NCBI RefSeq assembly: GCF_000723165.1
Contig: NZ_HG322949.1
Coordinates: 994,207-1,011,988 of the forward strand
DNA length: 17,782 nucleotides
Direction of reading: 5' to 3'
From: Janthinobacterium agaricidamnosum NBRC 102515 = DSM 9628
GTDB lineage: Bacteria; Pseudomonadota; Gammaproteobacteria; Burkholderiales; Burkholderiaceae_D
A model generated the notes under the pieces. It ran no database searches and was not told the DNA's origin. It worked only from the letters and a program-made list of their open reading frames with translations. A program made the translations under genes and the position numbers. Below, in pieces: positions 1 to 6,806 of this stretch (position 1 is the stretch's first letter; each line of letters starts with the position of its first letter).

Positions 1-1
1 A

Positions 2-169
2 TTTTGTTTGCCTGCCGACCATATCGATGCAGTTATGAACCGTTTCCGCCTAGATGATGTGGAAGATCTTGCTGGTATCGATATTTTGGTTTTGGGTACC
101 CTTCAGATTTCTCGTTTTGGAAAGATGTTTTGCGTTATTGACGATCCCGCGTTGGTTACGTTGCGTTGA
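2..169 (+). CDS. C-terminal tail of an unidentified protein (5' end outside window)
   Basis: An open frame runs without a stop from the window edge to a TGA at 167-169, giving 55 residues that end in DDPALVTLR. I do not recognise the family and no catalytic motif is visible. The segment contains DDVEDLAGIDILVLG and a hydrophobic stretch, consistent with a folded C-terminal domain. Codons are rich in T at third positions (ttt, gtt, cgt, gat), unlike the GC-ending codons of the genes further right. Its position just inside a tRNA-type att site suggests it is the last gene of an integrated element, which is an inference. It could also be a chance open frame because only 168 nt are visible. Confidence 0.5.
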   Translation, partial: FCLPADHIDAVMNRFRLDDVEDLAGIDILVLGTLQISRFGKMFCVIDDPALVTLR

Positions 170-191
170 GTTTGTTCTTCTACAGTAGTCT

Positions 192-210
192 GGTTCAACG
201 AAGGTTCAAC
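192..210. repeat. Tandem direct repeat GGTTCAAC x2
   Basis: GGTTCAAC occurs at 192-199 and again at 203-210, an 11-bp period or about one helical turn. It lies between the end of the edge gene and the tRNA fragment. Such pairs can be binding sites for an excisionase or an integrase arm domain, but the repeat alone does not show that. Confidence 0.45.
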
Positions 211-226
211 CGCATAGTTGTGTAAC

Positions 227-269
227 GCTATGGTAAAGTGAAACGATGCACGCTAAGCTATTGTAAAGT
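227..269. repeat. Direct repeat GCTATnGTAAAGT x2, candidate integrase arm-type sites
   Basis: GCTATGGTAAAGT (227-239) and GCTATTGTAAAGT (257-269) match at 12 of 13 positions, exactly 30 bp apart. A weaker AACGCAAAGT follows at 271-280. They lie 35-75 bp inside the tRNA fragment, where tyrosine integrases commonly bind arm-type repeats flanking the att core. Function is inferred from position. Confidence 0.4.
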
Positions 270-302
270 AACGCAAAGTTGGATATGGTTGTGCATCAGT
301 AG

Positions 303-350
303 GGACTCATAATCCGTTGGTGCCGTGTTCGACTCACGGGAGGCCCACCA
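303..350 (+). mobile_element. 3' half of a CAT-anticodon tRNA; likely right-hand att site of an integrated element
   Basis: From GGACTCATAATCC onward the sequence reads as the 3' part of a tRNA: anticodon loop CTCATAA (anticodon CAT), a variable loop, a perfect T stem CCGTG/CACGG closing TTCGACT, the 3' acceptor strand GAGGCCC, then ACCA. The 5' acceptor strand (expected near GGGCCTC) and a D arm are missing upstream. The anticodon stem carries a G-G mismatch just outside the matching block, so tRNA identity begins at about 303. This is the pattern left when an element integrates at the anticodon-to-3' end of a tRNA gene and the target's 3' end remains at the far junction. The tRNA could be Met or lysidine-type Ile2; the anticodon does not distinguish them. 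Confidence 0.75.
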
Positions 351-369
351 GAATTCTTGATGTGACAAC

Positions 370-400
370 AGCCCTTGCGAGAAATCGCCGGGGCTTTTTT
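370..400 (+). terminator. Rho-independent terminator of the original tRNA gene
   Basis: AGCCC (370-374) pairs with GGGCT (391-395). Inside it GCGA pairs with TCGC around a GAAA loop, with a tt/cg internal mismatch. A T run (395-400) follows. Its position 20 bp after the tRNA CCA end suggests it once ended transcription of that tRNA. Confidence 0.8.
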
Positions 401-899
401 GTTTGTGTTGTCGCATCCTCGGTCGGCTGGTGCTGACAGTTGAGATGGCGCCCGAATGGCAGAGACGGCCCCGGCGCCTTAACTTTGCCGGGTTCGGCGC
501 TCGCTCCCCTTGAAATCGTGCAGCCGGGTGACAACCACCTGTTCAGATGCCAAAACGGATGCCGTACTGGCGCAGCCTTGGAGCCATCGACATTCGGCGT
601 CATGGCTAAACGGGGTTTCAGCGCCGGCAACCTGGCATCCAAGCGCACTGGAATCCCAATAAAGCCATTTCCACCGGGTGACAATTGGAGAGTAAAATTT
701 TCAAAAAATCAACTATATTAAGTATGGTCGTGAGTGTTCCAAGTCACGACCAAAGGGGTATTTGTCTTGAAGAAGACATAGTAAACGACGTTCTGTCGCA
801 TTAAAAAACTACCGGCGTGTCCAGGTAGACGGCTCGCCCGAACGCAGGACGAAACGCAATAACCATGCCATTGCATGCACCACCAACGAGAGGTTATCT
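401..899. other. About 500-bp non-coding stretch with a segment bounded by repeated CCGGGTGACAA
   Basis: I see no convincing gene here. Open frames exist on both strands (440-721 plus; 334-684 minus), but the minus frame runs through the terminator and tRNA fragment, and neither has a clear ribosome binding site. CCGGGTGACAA occurs at 524-534 and 674-684, exactly 150 bp apart, and bounds a GC-rich segment; the first copy forms a small hairpin GGTG-acaac-CACC. The segment could be a dispersed intergenic repeat or a structured RNA. AT content rises sharply after 700, which fits a promoter region for the RNase gene at 900. Confidence 0.45.
725..752. promoter_or_regulatory. 9-bp inverted repeat upstream of the RNase gene
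   Basis: TGGTCGTGA (725-733) and TCACGACCA (744-752) form a perfect inverted repeat with a 10-nt spacer, about 150 bp upstream of the RNase start. It could be an operator or an mRNA hairpin. A terminator is less likely because no T run follows directly. Confidence 0.35.
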
Positions 900-1298
900 A
901 TGAAAGCTAAACGCGCAACATTGTCGCTGTGCCTGATTGCGGTAAGCGCTCTATTTTCTTCTTATTCCTACGCTGCGAAAATTCCTGATTGCGGTAAACG
1001 CGAGCCGAGCAAGACCCTGCCGACGCCGCAGGATAGCGAATATGACGCGTATCGCAACGCGAAGACGAAGGCGGTGGCGGGTGGTCCGGGCAATACCGTC
1101 TTCAATAACAATGAAGGCCGGCTTCCCGCCGCCGGCAAGAACGAGGTTTATTATGAATACTATCTGGGCATAGGCGGGGATGGCGGGGCCGGCTCGCATC
1201 GTGCGGTATTGCTTGTGCAGACTTCGGGTAAACGCAAGTTAGTGCAACGCTACTATACGCAGGACCACTATGCTTCGTTCTGCAGCCTGAAGAACTAG
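900..1298 (+). CDS. Secreted guanyl-specific ribonuclease, barnase/RNase Sa (N1/T1) family
   Basis: A 132-residue protein with a clear Sec signal peptide (positive MKAKR, hydrophobic 8-19, likely cleavage after about residue 26). The mature part carries the microbial RNase motifs in order: VFNNNEGRLP (67-76), the general-base segment YYEYY (Glu86), Arg101 in SHRAVLL, and YYTQDHYASF with His123 as general acid. This matches the RNase Sa/barnase layout Glu-Arg-His. Cys31 and Cys128 sit near the ends and could form the disulfide seen in RNase Sa. The enzyme should cut RNA after G outside the cytoplasm. The start is supported by GAGAGG 6-11 nt upstream. The usual NRE motif reads NNE here. No barstar-type inhibitor gene is adjacent; the DNA downstream is a transposase relic. 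Confidence 0.88.
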   Translation: MKAKRATLSLCLIAVSALFSSYSYAAKIPDCGKREPSKTLPTPQDSEYDAYRNAKTKAVAGGPGNTVFNNNEGRLPAAGKNEVYYEYYLGIGGDGGAGSHRAVLLVQTSGKRKLVQRYYTQDHYASFCSLKN

Positions 1299-1378
1299 TC
1301 CGGGTCGGGGGGAGGGCAATCGCGCTGTCGCGATGTCGATCGGCAGGCAGCGTTTTTTAGAATGGCATTGCGCCTCCC

Positions 1379-2042
1379 TCAAGCTGGCTGGATCCGTCCT
1401 GCCACCGCATAAAACCGGGTAGTGAACGTCATCGCATCCGCAGCATCGCTGTTGGCGCCGAGCAGCAACTTGATCGTCGACTCGGGCGATTGCTGGCCGG
1501 TGATTTCTTTCACGTAGACCAGTTCGCGCAACAAACGGACATTGCATGAGGCATCGACGGCATCTTCAAGACGCCTGCACGGCGCCCGGCAGTCATGCGC
1601 CAGCATGCCGAGGCGCTTGCTCAAGATGCCATGCGCCCCGATCGCCTTCATGCCCCGCCTGGCATGCAGACCGTACCACGTCGGCGTGCCGCTGGCGACG
1701 ATGTGCAAGCAGTGTCGTTTGCTCTCCACGGTCAGACCCGACTCGCCGGCGTTCAGGACCGGTGTCGTCCGCGTACGACAACATTTGGCCTTGTGGCAAA
1801 TACACGCGAGGGCCCACCCGTGGGGGCCGTACTGTATGAGTCCGGTCACTGCGTCGAGAAAGCTGCTCACGTGGCGCTGGCCGCAGCCAGCGTCCGGTAT
1901 TCAATGACGTCAAACGCGGTCGCCTGCCGGCTGGCCCGAGTTCTGGCTAGTTTTGCCGACCCACGACTCCAGCGCATGCAGGCGCATGAACAAGCTCGGG
2001 ATGAGCGTGTCCTTATCCTCGTGCGAGAAGACGGCCGGGGTG
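1379..2042 (-). pseudogene. Degenerate IS66-family transposase relic (frameshifted, internally deleted)
   Basis: Read on the minus strand, fragments of an IS66-type transposase follow in order but in different frames. Near 2036-1925 is the N-terminal leucine-rich segment ending LESWVGKTSQNSGQPAG. Near 1920-1865 is FDVIEYRTLAA in another frame. From 1870 a third frame gives AVTGLIQYGP, then after an apparent deletion ESGLTVESKRHCLHI, TWYGLHARRGMKAIGAHGIL, LAHDCRAP and LLRELVYVKEITGQQ. Intact IS66 transposases have about 500 residues; only some 220 codons remain. The C-terminal part with the last acidic catalytic residue is absent, and several conserved residues are changed. It should be inactive. 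I did not find terminal inverted repeats. It fills the 1299-2100 gap between the RNase and LysR genes. Confidence 0.75.
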
Positions 2043-2186
2043 GGAAGCGCTGTTTTTTGGCCATGCCAGCCTGATGAACCTACAACCTTTTTATTGCTGC
2101 GACAGCGGCTGAATAGTCATGACTTTTTAATATGATCCGAAAAATGAAAGCACCAGATCAAATTATAAAAAATGAAACTATTTTGT

Positions 2187-2214
2187 TTGAAGTTTAAATA
2201 ATTAATGGTAGATT
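2187..2214 (+). promoter_or_regulatory. Possible sigma70-type promoter for the LysR gene
   Basis: TTGAAG (2187-2192) and TAGATT (2209-2214), 16 bp apart, lie in a very AT-rich stretch (2120-2260) about 65 bp before the LysR start. In such AT-rich DNA matches of this quality occur by chance, so this is tentative. Confidence 0.3.
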
Positions 2215-2278
2215 GTCTATTGTTACATTTTGTCATCTTATAAATTTTTCGTGTTGTCACTTCTTGGATAGGAATCTG

Positions 2279-3175
2279 ATGAATTTACAGGCGTTGAGAA
2301 TATTTAAAGCGGTCGTTACGGAAGGTGGGGTGGCAAGAGCGGCAGAATGCTTGAATTACGTCCAGTCCAACGTCTCGACGCGGCTGATGCAGCTCGAAGA
2401 ACAACTGGGCGTGCCGCTGTTTGAGCGGGTAGGCCGCAAGCTGGTGATAACGGAGGGTGGGATCAAGCTTTTGGCTTATGCGGAGCAATTATTGCAACTT
2501 GCCGATGAAGCAAAATCGGCGGTAAGAGGCGAGGGTAAACCAGCAGGAACTTTACGTATCGGTTCGATGGAAACGGCCGCCGCGCTGCGCTTGCCGGTAG
2601 CGCTCGCAAGTTTTCATTCGCGCTTTCCCGACGTCCATCTTGAGCTGGAAACCGGCACAACGGCGGCGGTGCTGCAGCAGTTGCTGGCGCGTTCAATCGA
2701 TGTCGCACTGGTTGCAGGGCCTATCGTGTCGGATGCGTTGCAAAGTCACAAGGTGATTGACGAGGAGCTCACTTTGCTGACAGATATCGCCCACCCGGAA
2801 GTGACCAGTCCGGCTGACATACGCAACCGCACGATCCTGAGCTTTCGCGCCGGTTGCGTCTATCGGGAGCGCCTGGAGCGATGGTTTGCACGGGCCGCGA
2901 TCGCGCCCAGGAAGATCATCGAATTCGGCACGTTCGAGGCGATCGTGGCTTGTGTTGCTGCCGGCATGGGGGTCGCGCTGATGCCCAAGGAACTGCTCGC
3001 GCGGCGAGAGCTGCTGCAAACAATCAAACTTCATCCGCTGCCCGAGGATCTCGCGAAGGTGCAGACCAGCCTGGTCTGGCGCAACGATACCAAACACCAT
3101 ATTTCGCTCAACGCCTTCGTTGTGTGCTTTCTGGAGCAGCCGCTTCGCGCGCAGCAGCTGCCCATGCCCATGTAA
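2279..3175 (+). CDS. LysR-type transcriptional regulator
   Basis: A 298-residue protein of typical LTTR length. The N-terminal winged helix-turn-helix is clear: MNLQALRIFKAVVTEGG, VARAAECLNYVQSNVSTRL and LEEQLGVPLFERVGRKLVIT, about residues 1-60. A linker helix follows, then a two-lobed effector-binding domain starting at GTLRIGSMETAAA, with IVACVAAGMGVALMPKELL near the end. The ATG at 2279 is chosen because the HTH starts directly there and GGATAGGA lies just upstream; a longer in-frame ATG at 2213 would add AT-rich, Cys- and Phe-rich residues not expected in this family. The regulator is transcribed in the same direction as the monooxygenase 95 bp downstream, which it may control. The effector cannot be read from sequence. 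Confidence 0.92.
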   Translation: MNLQALRIFKAVVTEGGVARAAECLNYVQSNVSTRLMQLEEQLGVPLFERVGRKLVITEGGIKLLAYAEQLLQLADEAKSAVRGEGKPAGTLRIGSMETAAALRLPVALASFHSRFPDVHLELETGTTAAVLQQLLARSIDVALVAGPIVSDALQSHKVIDEELTLLTDIAHPEVTSPADIRNRTILSFRAGCVYRERLERWFARAAIAPRKIIEFGTFEAIVACVAAGMGVALMPKELLARRELLQTIKLHPLPEDLAKVQTSLVWRNDTKHHISLNAFVVCFLEQPLRAQQLPMPM

Positions 3176-3270
3176 ATCGCGGCGCGCGCCGGCGCCAGGC
3201 GACGCGCTCGACCCGATGCCGGCCCCAGTCCCGATACGTTTTTTATGCCGAAAGGCGCCAAGGAGTTTTG

Positions 3271-4347
3271 ATGAAGTTTCCTGTTACCTCATTCGCAACC
3301 ACGACCGGCATCGACCATCCGATCATACAGGGGCCGATGAATGGCGGCTCCCCCTGCGCGCTCGCCGCGGCCGTGAGCAATGCCGGCGCACTCGGCTCGT
3401 TTGCCGCGGCGTTGCTGTCGCCGCAGGCAATTATCGACAGTGCAGCCAAGCTTCGCAGGTTGACGACACGCCCGTTTAATGTCAACTTGTTTGTCCTGGA
3501 AACGCCGGAGCCGCAGCCGTACGACCTGGCTGCGGCGCAAAGCTTACTGGCGCCGTTTCGGAGCACACTGGAGCTGGGCGCTGCTTCCGTGCCGCAAAAA
3601 TTTAGCGAGAATTTCCGCGATCAACTGGCCGCGCTGCTGGAGGCGGCGCCCCCGGTGGTCAGCTTTACGTTCGGTGTCGTCGATAGCGCCACTGTCCGGC
3701 AGTTCCAGCGTGCCGGCAGCCTGGTGATCGGCACGGCGACCACGGTGGCGGAAGCGCAGGCGTGGGAAAGCGCCGGCGCCGATTTCATTTGTGCATCCGG
3801 GGCGGAAGCCGGCGGCCATCGGGCCACCTTCCTGGCCGATACGGAACAATCGTGTATCGGCCTGATGGCGCTGATTCCCCAGGTCGCGGCCGCCGTTCGC
3901 CTGCCTGTCATTGCGGCCGGTGGCATCATGAACGGCCGTGGAATCGCCGCGTCCTTGATGCTGGGCGCCCATGCTGCGCAGCTCGGCACAGCCTTCCTTG
4001 CGTGTGATGAATCCGGGATAGCCCCCGCATGGCGGCGGCAGCTGGCGCTGGCGCGCGACGACAGTACCCGCCTGACGCGCGTGTTTTCCGGCCGCTACGC
4101 ACGGGGGATCGTGAATGAGTTTATGGAAAAGATGCGCCCCTTCGAACAACAACTCCCCGTTTACCCCGTACAAAACGTGCTCACGCAAGAAATTCGCCAG
4201 GAGGCTGCGAGGCAGTCCCGTCCGGAATTCATGTCCTTGTGGGCGGGGCAGGGAGTGGCAATGGCGCGGCCAATGCCAGCCGCACAGCTGGTCGACCTGC
4301 TGGTGGAGGAACTGCGCGCCATCTTTGCCGATCTGCGTGATGCATAG
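3271..4347 (+). CDS. Nitronate monooxygenase / FMN-dependent NPD-like TIM-barrel oxidoreductase
   Basis: A 358-residue protein matching the class I nitronate monooxygenase (2-nitropropane dioxygenase) fold. Visible family marks are HPIIQGPMNGGS at the N-terminus (FMN site), ICASGAEAGGHR with the catalytic-type His183, LPVIAAGGIMNG and GAHAAQLGTAFLAC for FMN phosphate binding. Members oxidise alkyl nitronates such as propionate 3-nitronate to carbonyl plus nitrite, in the cytoplasm. Related proteins are enoyl-ACP reductases (FabK), but the GAEAGGHR signature with His favours the monooxygenase branch. The start is supported by AAGGAG 5 nt before the ATG. It follows the LysR gene on the same strand. 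It may be a stand-alone detoxification unit and not part of the amino-acid locus downstream, from which IS debris separates it. Confidence 0.85.
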   Translation: MKFPVTSFATTTGIDHPIIQGPMNGGSPCALAAAVSNAGALGSFAAALLSPQAIIDSAAKLRRLTTRPFNVNLFVLETPEPQPYDLAAAQSLLAPFRSTLELGAASVPQKFSENFRDQLAALLEAAPPVVSFTFGVVDSATVRQFQRAGSLVIGTATTVAEAQAWESAGADFICASGAEAGGHRATFLADTEQSCIGLMALIPQVAAAVRLPVIAAGGIMNGRGIAASLMLGAHAAQLGTAFLACDESGIAPAWRRQLALARDDSTRLTRVFSGRYARGIVNEFMEKMRPFEQQLPVYPVQNVLTQEIRQEAARQSRPEFMSLWAGQGVAMARPMPAAQLVDLLVEELRAIFADLRDA

Positions 4348-4365
4348 CGCATAGCGCATCGGTAT

Positions 4366-4578
4366 TGGGGCATGCGGCATATCCCGCCGATGGGTGCGCA
4401 GCAGCCGAAGATCCGCTCGACCAGTTTGCCTTTTCTGATGCTCGCCGCTTGGCCGGCGTGACGCGTGGCGCGCCCATCGATGGCGCTGTCTCTGTTCCGG
4501 GCCGCCTGCGGCATCCGCCCCGAGGCCACCCAGTTCCTTGACGAACCCGGCCGCGTCGGAGCCCTTGATGGCGCCCGG
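4366..4578 (-). pseudogene. Remnant of the 3' end of an IS5-family transposase
   Basis: Minus-strand reading gives, in one frame, GAIKGSDAAGFVKELGGLG (compare the IS5-type ADKGYD...FV.ELR segment). After a frameshift it gives SAIDGRATRHAGQAASIRKG followed by KLVERIFG. The SAIDGRTTRH...RKRIEE.FGW block is characteristic of the C-terminal part of IS5-family transposases. Only about 70 codons survive, with at least one frameshift and degraded ends, so it is non-functional. It occupies most of the gap 4348-4837 between the monooxygenase gene and the next operon and may mark an old deletion or insertion there. Confidence 0.7.
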
Positions 4579-4636
4579 CGTCGCGTTCCGCCGTGCCGCT
4601 CGCTCGGCCCGGCCGCTGGCAGCCTGCCTGGCAAGA

Positions 4637-4656
4637 CCGTACAGGCCACTGTACGG
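4637..4656. promoter_or_regulatory. Palindrome CCGTACAG-N4-CTGTACGG, candidate operator
   Basis: A perfect 8-bp inverted repeat with a GCCA spacer lies about 180 bp upstream of the flavoenzyme start and just outside the IS5 remnant. Its size and symmetry fit a dimeric regulator site. The MocR protein of this locus or an unrelated factor could bind it. It could also be relic IS sequence. An AT-rich stretch with TATACA (near 4688) follows and may contain the operon promoter. Confidence 0.4.
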
Positions 4657-4837
4657 CTGGCGTACCAATACAGCAAAGTTATTAAATATACATTCTGTGT
4701 AGGGATCAAGGCCATCCTTTGGAATAAATTACGGATGCCAGCGCTGAATGCAGCGACCGTCCATGCGGGCGCCGCCATCCCGATTGCTGCCCGACCGTAT
4801 ACCCACCAAAAAATCATTAGCTTGTGAAAGGGCTGAC

Positions 4838-6694
4838 ATGCGAATTCTCTTGCTTGATACTCTACAGCGCACCTTATTGGAACAATTGCTGTCCGCAAAT
4901 GTGCTTTATCGACCGGACTTGACCAACAAAAGCAGCGAAATTTTACTGGCCACCTTGATCGGTAGTGACATTGACGCCATCGTTAGCCGCAAACCGATCG
5001 CGCCCGACTTGCTGCATGCCTGGGCGGCGGCCAGAGCGACGCAGTGCTACAGCGTGGCTGTCCATGTCGGGCGCGACGCGGTGCGCCAGCAGACCAAGAA
5101 TGAGGCGAAACCAGCCGTTGCAGCAGCGGATCAGTCGAAGGCATTTTCCGTATCGGGACTATCCGAAAGCGAGGCGTTCACCGCGGCTTTCGCCGTGCTG
5201 GAGCGCGCGTCGACCCTGCGCATCGCGCCGCCGCTGACGGAGAACGCCGGTACGCGCAAGCCATCAGGCGAACAGGTGGTGCTGCTGGGCGCCGGTATCG
5301 TCAACTTGATCACTGCGCATGCCTTGCTCGATGCCGGCTATGCGGTCAGCCTGATCGACGGCGGACCGGATCCGCGTGCTGCGCAGCCGTGGACCGCGTA
5401 CGGCTGCAGCCGCGGCGGCGACGACGCGAGGATGTTTACATTGTCGGAAATGGACAATTACAACGACAAGCAAGCCTCGCCCGAGATGAATACGCTTTTC
5501 AAGCGCAGCGTCGCCGACCTGGGCTGGAACGTACATTGGAACGGTACGCTGGCGCCGGCCGAAAAGAAATGGATCGAAGAATTCGAGAGCATCCCGATCT
5601 GGTTGGCCAACCGCTACAACGAGGACATATTCGGCTTCAACCGTGAAAGCCTGCCGATGTGGGAGCAATGGAAAGCCGACGATCCGGCCTTGTTTGCCGC
5701 CAGCGTGCTGCGCGAAGATATCCTGCGGCTGTATTCCGATCCGCTGCATTACCGCGCGGCGGTACGGCGCCAGATTGGTATCGGCGCCGCCAAAAAAATG
5801 CTGACGCCGGCGGAAATCGCCGCTGAGCATCCTGGCCTGGCAGACGCCGTCGCCGGCGGCCACCTGGCCGGCGCCATCTCGGCGGTCGGCTTCACGGTCA
5901 ATATCCATAAGTTCATGCATGCGCTGCTGGACCGCCTGGAACAGCGCGGCGCCAGCTTCGCATGGCACCAGCGCGGCCAGAGTCTGCTGTTCGATCAGCA
6001 GCGCCGGGTCAAGGGCATCCGTACCTCGACCATGGTGGTCGAAGCGCAGCACTATGTCCTTTCGCCAGGCGCTTATGGGGACGCCATTTTGGCGGGTACC
6101 CGTTCGCAGGGGAAAATCCATGGCGTCCTGGGAGCCTGGCTGCGCCTGCCGCATACGGGACCGCAATTGCGCCAGTCGCTGAAACTGGCGCGCAAAGGCC
6201 ACATCACCGAGGATTCCAATGTGACGCTCGTCACCGCGGAAGACGGCAGCGACCTGCTGGTGATCGGTTCAGGCTATGGCCATACGGGTATCGATCCGCG
6301 CAATATCGACGAAGCGCAGCTGCACCAGATCTATCAGGGCCTGGTGGATACGGCGCGCACCTATTTTCCGGCGTCGTACGAGGCGGCCATCGCGCTCGGA
6401 ACGCTGGAAAGCAGCTTCAAATATTGTGTCCGGCCATGGACATCGACCGGCCTCGGCCTGTTCGATCAGATGCCGACATCCGGCGGCGGCCGTTGCATCA
6501 CCACCGGCGGCCATAACACCGGTGGATTCGCGCAGTCGCCATCCATCGCACAGGCAGTGGTCGCTGCGCTCGATGGCCGTCACCATCCGATGCATGCGGC
6601 CTACCATCCGCAGCGGGCCGAGACCTTTTTGTCGGCCATCGGCCACGGCGCGCCGAGCCGCCGGCGCGATGCCGAACCCGCGCTGGCGGGATGA
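4838..6694 (+). CDS. FAD-dependent amine/amino-acid oxidoreductase (DAO fold) with an N-terminal hydroxyacid-dehydrogenase-like domain
   Basis: A 618-residue protein. From about residue 146 it is a DAO-type flavoprotein: VVLLGAGIVNLITAHALLDAG is the FAD-binding beta-alpha-beta unit, with GxGxxN in place of the usual GxGxxG, and a C-terminal GGHNTGGFAQSPSIAQAV block contacts the flavin in this family. Such enzymes oxidise the C-N bond of D-amino acids, glycine or N-methyl amino acids. Residues 1-85 (MRILLLDTLQ, YRPDL, DIDAIVSRKPIAPDLL, SVAVHVGRDAV) resemble the N-terminal lobe of D-3-phosphoglycerate dehydrogenase-type enzymes, but the NAD-binding domain that should follow is absent. A roughly 60-residue linker joins the parts. 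The ATG at 4838 is chosen because AAAGGG lies 5 nt upstream and MRILLLD matches a domain start; an upstream in-frame ATG at 4748 would add low-quality sequence. It is the first gene of the plus-strand operon. Substrate unknown. Confidence 0.8.
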   Translation: MRILLLDTLQRTLLEQLLSANVLYRPDLTNKSSEILLATLIGSDIDAIVSRKPIAPDLLHAWAAARATQCYSVAVHVGRDAVRQQTKNEAKPAVAAADQSKAFSVSGLSESEAFTAAFAVLERASTLRIAPPLTENAGTRKPSGEQVVLLGAGIVNLITAHALLDAGYAVSLIDGGPDPRAAQPWTAYGCSRGGDDARMFTLSEMDNYNDKQASPEMNTLFKRSVADLGWNVHWNGTLAPAEKKWIEEFESIPIWLANRYNEDIFGFNRESLPMWEQWKADDPALFAASVLREDILRLYSDPLHYRAAVRRQIGIGAAKKMLTPAEIAAEHPGLADAVAGGHLAGAISAVGFTVNIHKFMHALLDRLEQRGASFAWHQRGQSLLFDQQRRVKGIRTSTMVVEAQHYVLSPGAYGDAILAGTRSQGKIHGVLGAWLRLPHTGPQLRQSLKLARKGHITEDSNVTLVTAEDGSDLLVIGSGYGHTGIDPRNIDEAQLHQIYQGLVDTARTYFPASYEAAIALGTLESSFKYCVRPWTSTGLGLFDQMPTSGGGRCITTGGHNTGGFAQSPSIAQAVVAALDGRHHPMHAAYHPQRAETFLSAIGHGAPSRRRDAEPALAG

Positions 6695-6723
6695 CAGGCA
6701 GGCTACCTTGTGCATGAAGCAAT

Positions 6724-6768
6724 GACCGTGGAAGGCGGCCGTGCGCTTGCCGCCGGCCGCCACGGTCG
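6724..6768 (+). promoter_or_regulatory. Large GC-rich hairpin between flavoenzyme and transpeptidase genes
   Basis: GACCGT (6724-6729) pairs with ACGGTC, and GGCGGCCG pairs with CGGCCGCC, leaving a 12-nt loop and a 4-nt bulge. It sits in the 112-bp gap between two operon genes. A T run (6785-6790) follows only after 16 nt, so it is not a standard terminator. It may be a partial terminator, attenuator or mRNA-stability element setting relative expression. Confidence 0.5.
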
Positions 6769-6806
6769 ACCGTCCTTGTCAACTATTTTTTGAAAGAGAA
6801 CGTCTT

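Noticed and set aside
278..350. A complete tRNA gene
   Set aside because: Only the anticodon-to-CCA half folds; no 5' acceptor strand or D arm precedes it, and the anticodon stem has a G-G mismatch.
334..684. A 116-residue minus-strand gene
   Set aside because: It runs through the tRNA fragment and terminator, has no clear ribosome site and no recognisable domain.
1595..2074. Plus-strand open frames across the IS66 relic
   Set aside because: The minus strand carries recognisable transposase blocks; the plus frames have no domain or good start.
2213..2278. Upstream start of the LysR protein
   Set aside because: It would add 22 residues with Cys and Phe clusters before the conserved MNLQALRIFK start, which has its own ribosome site.
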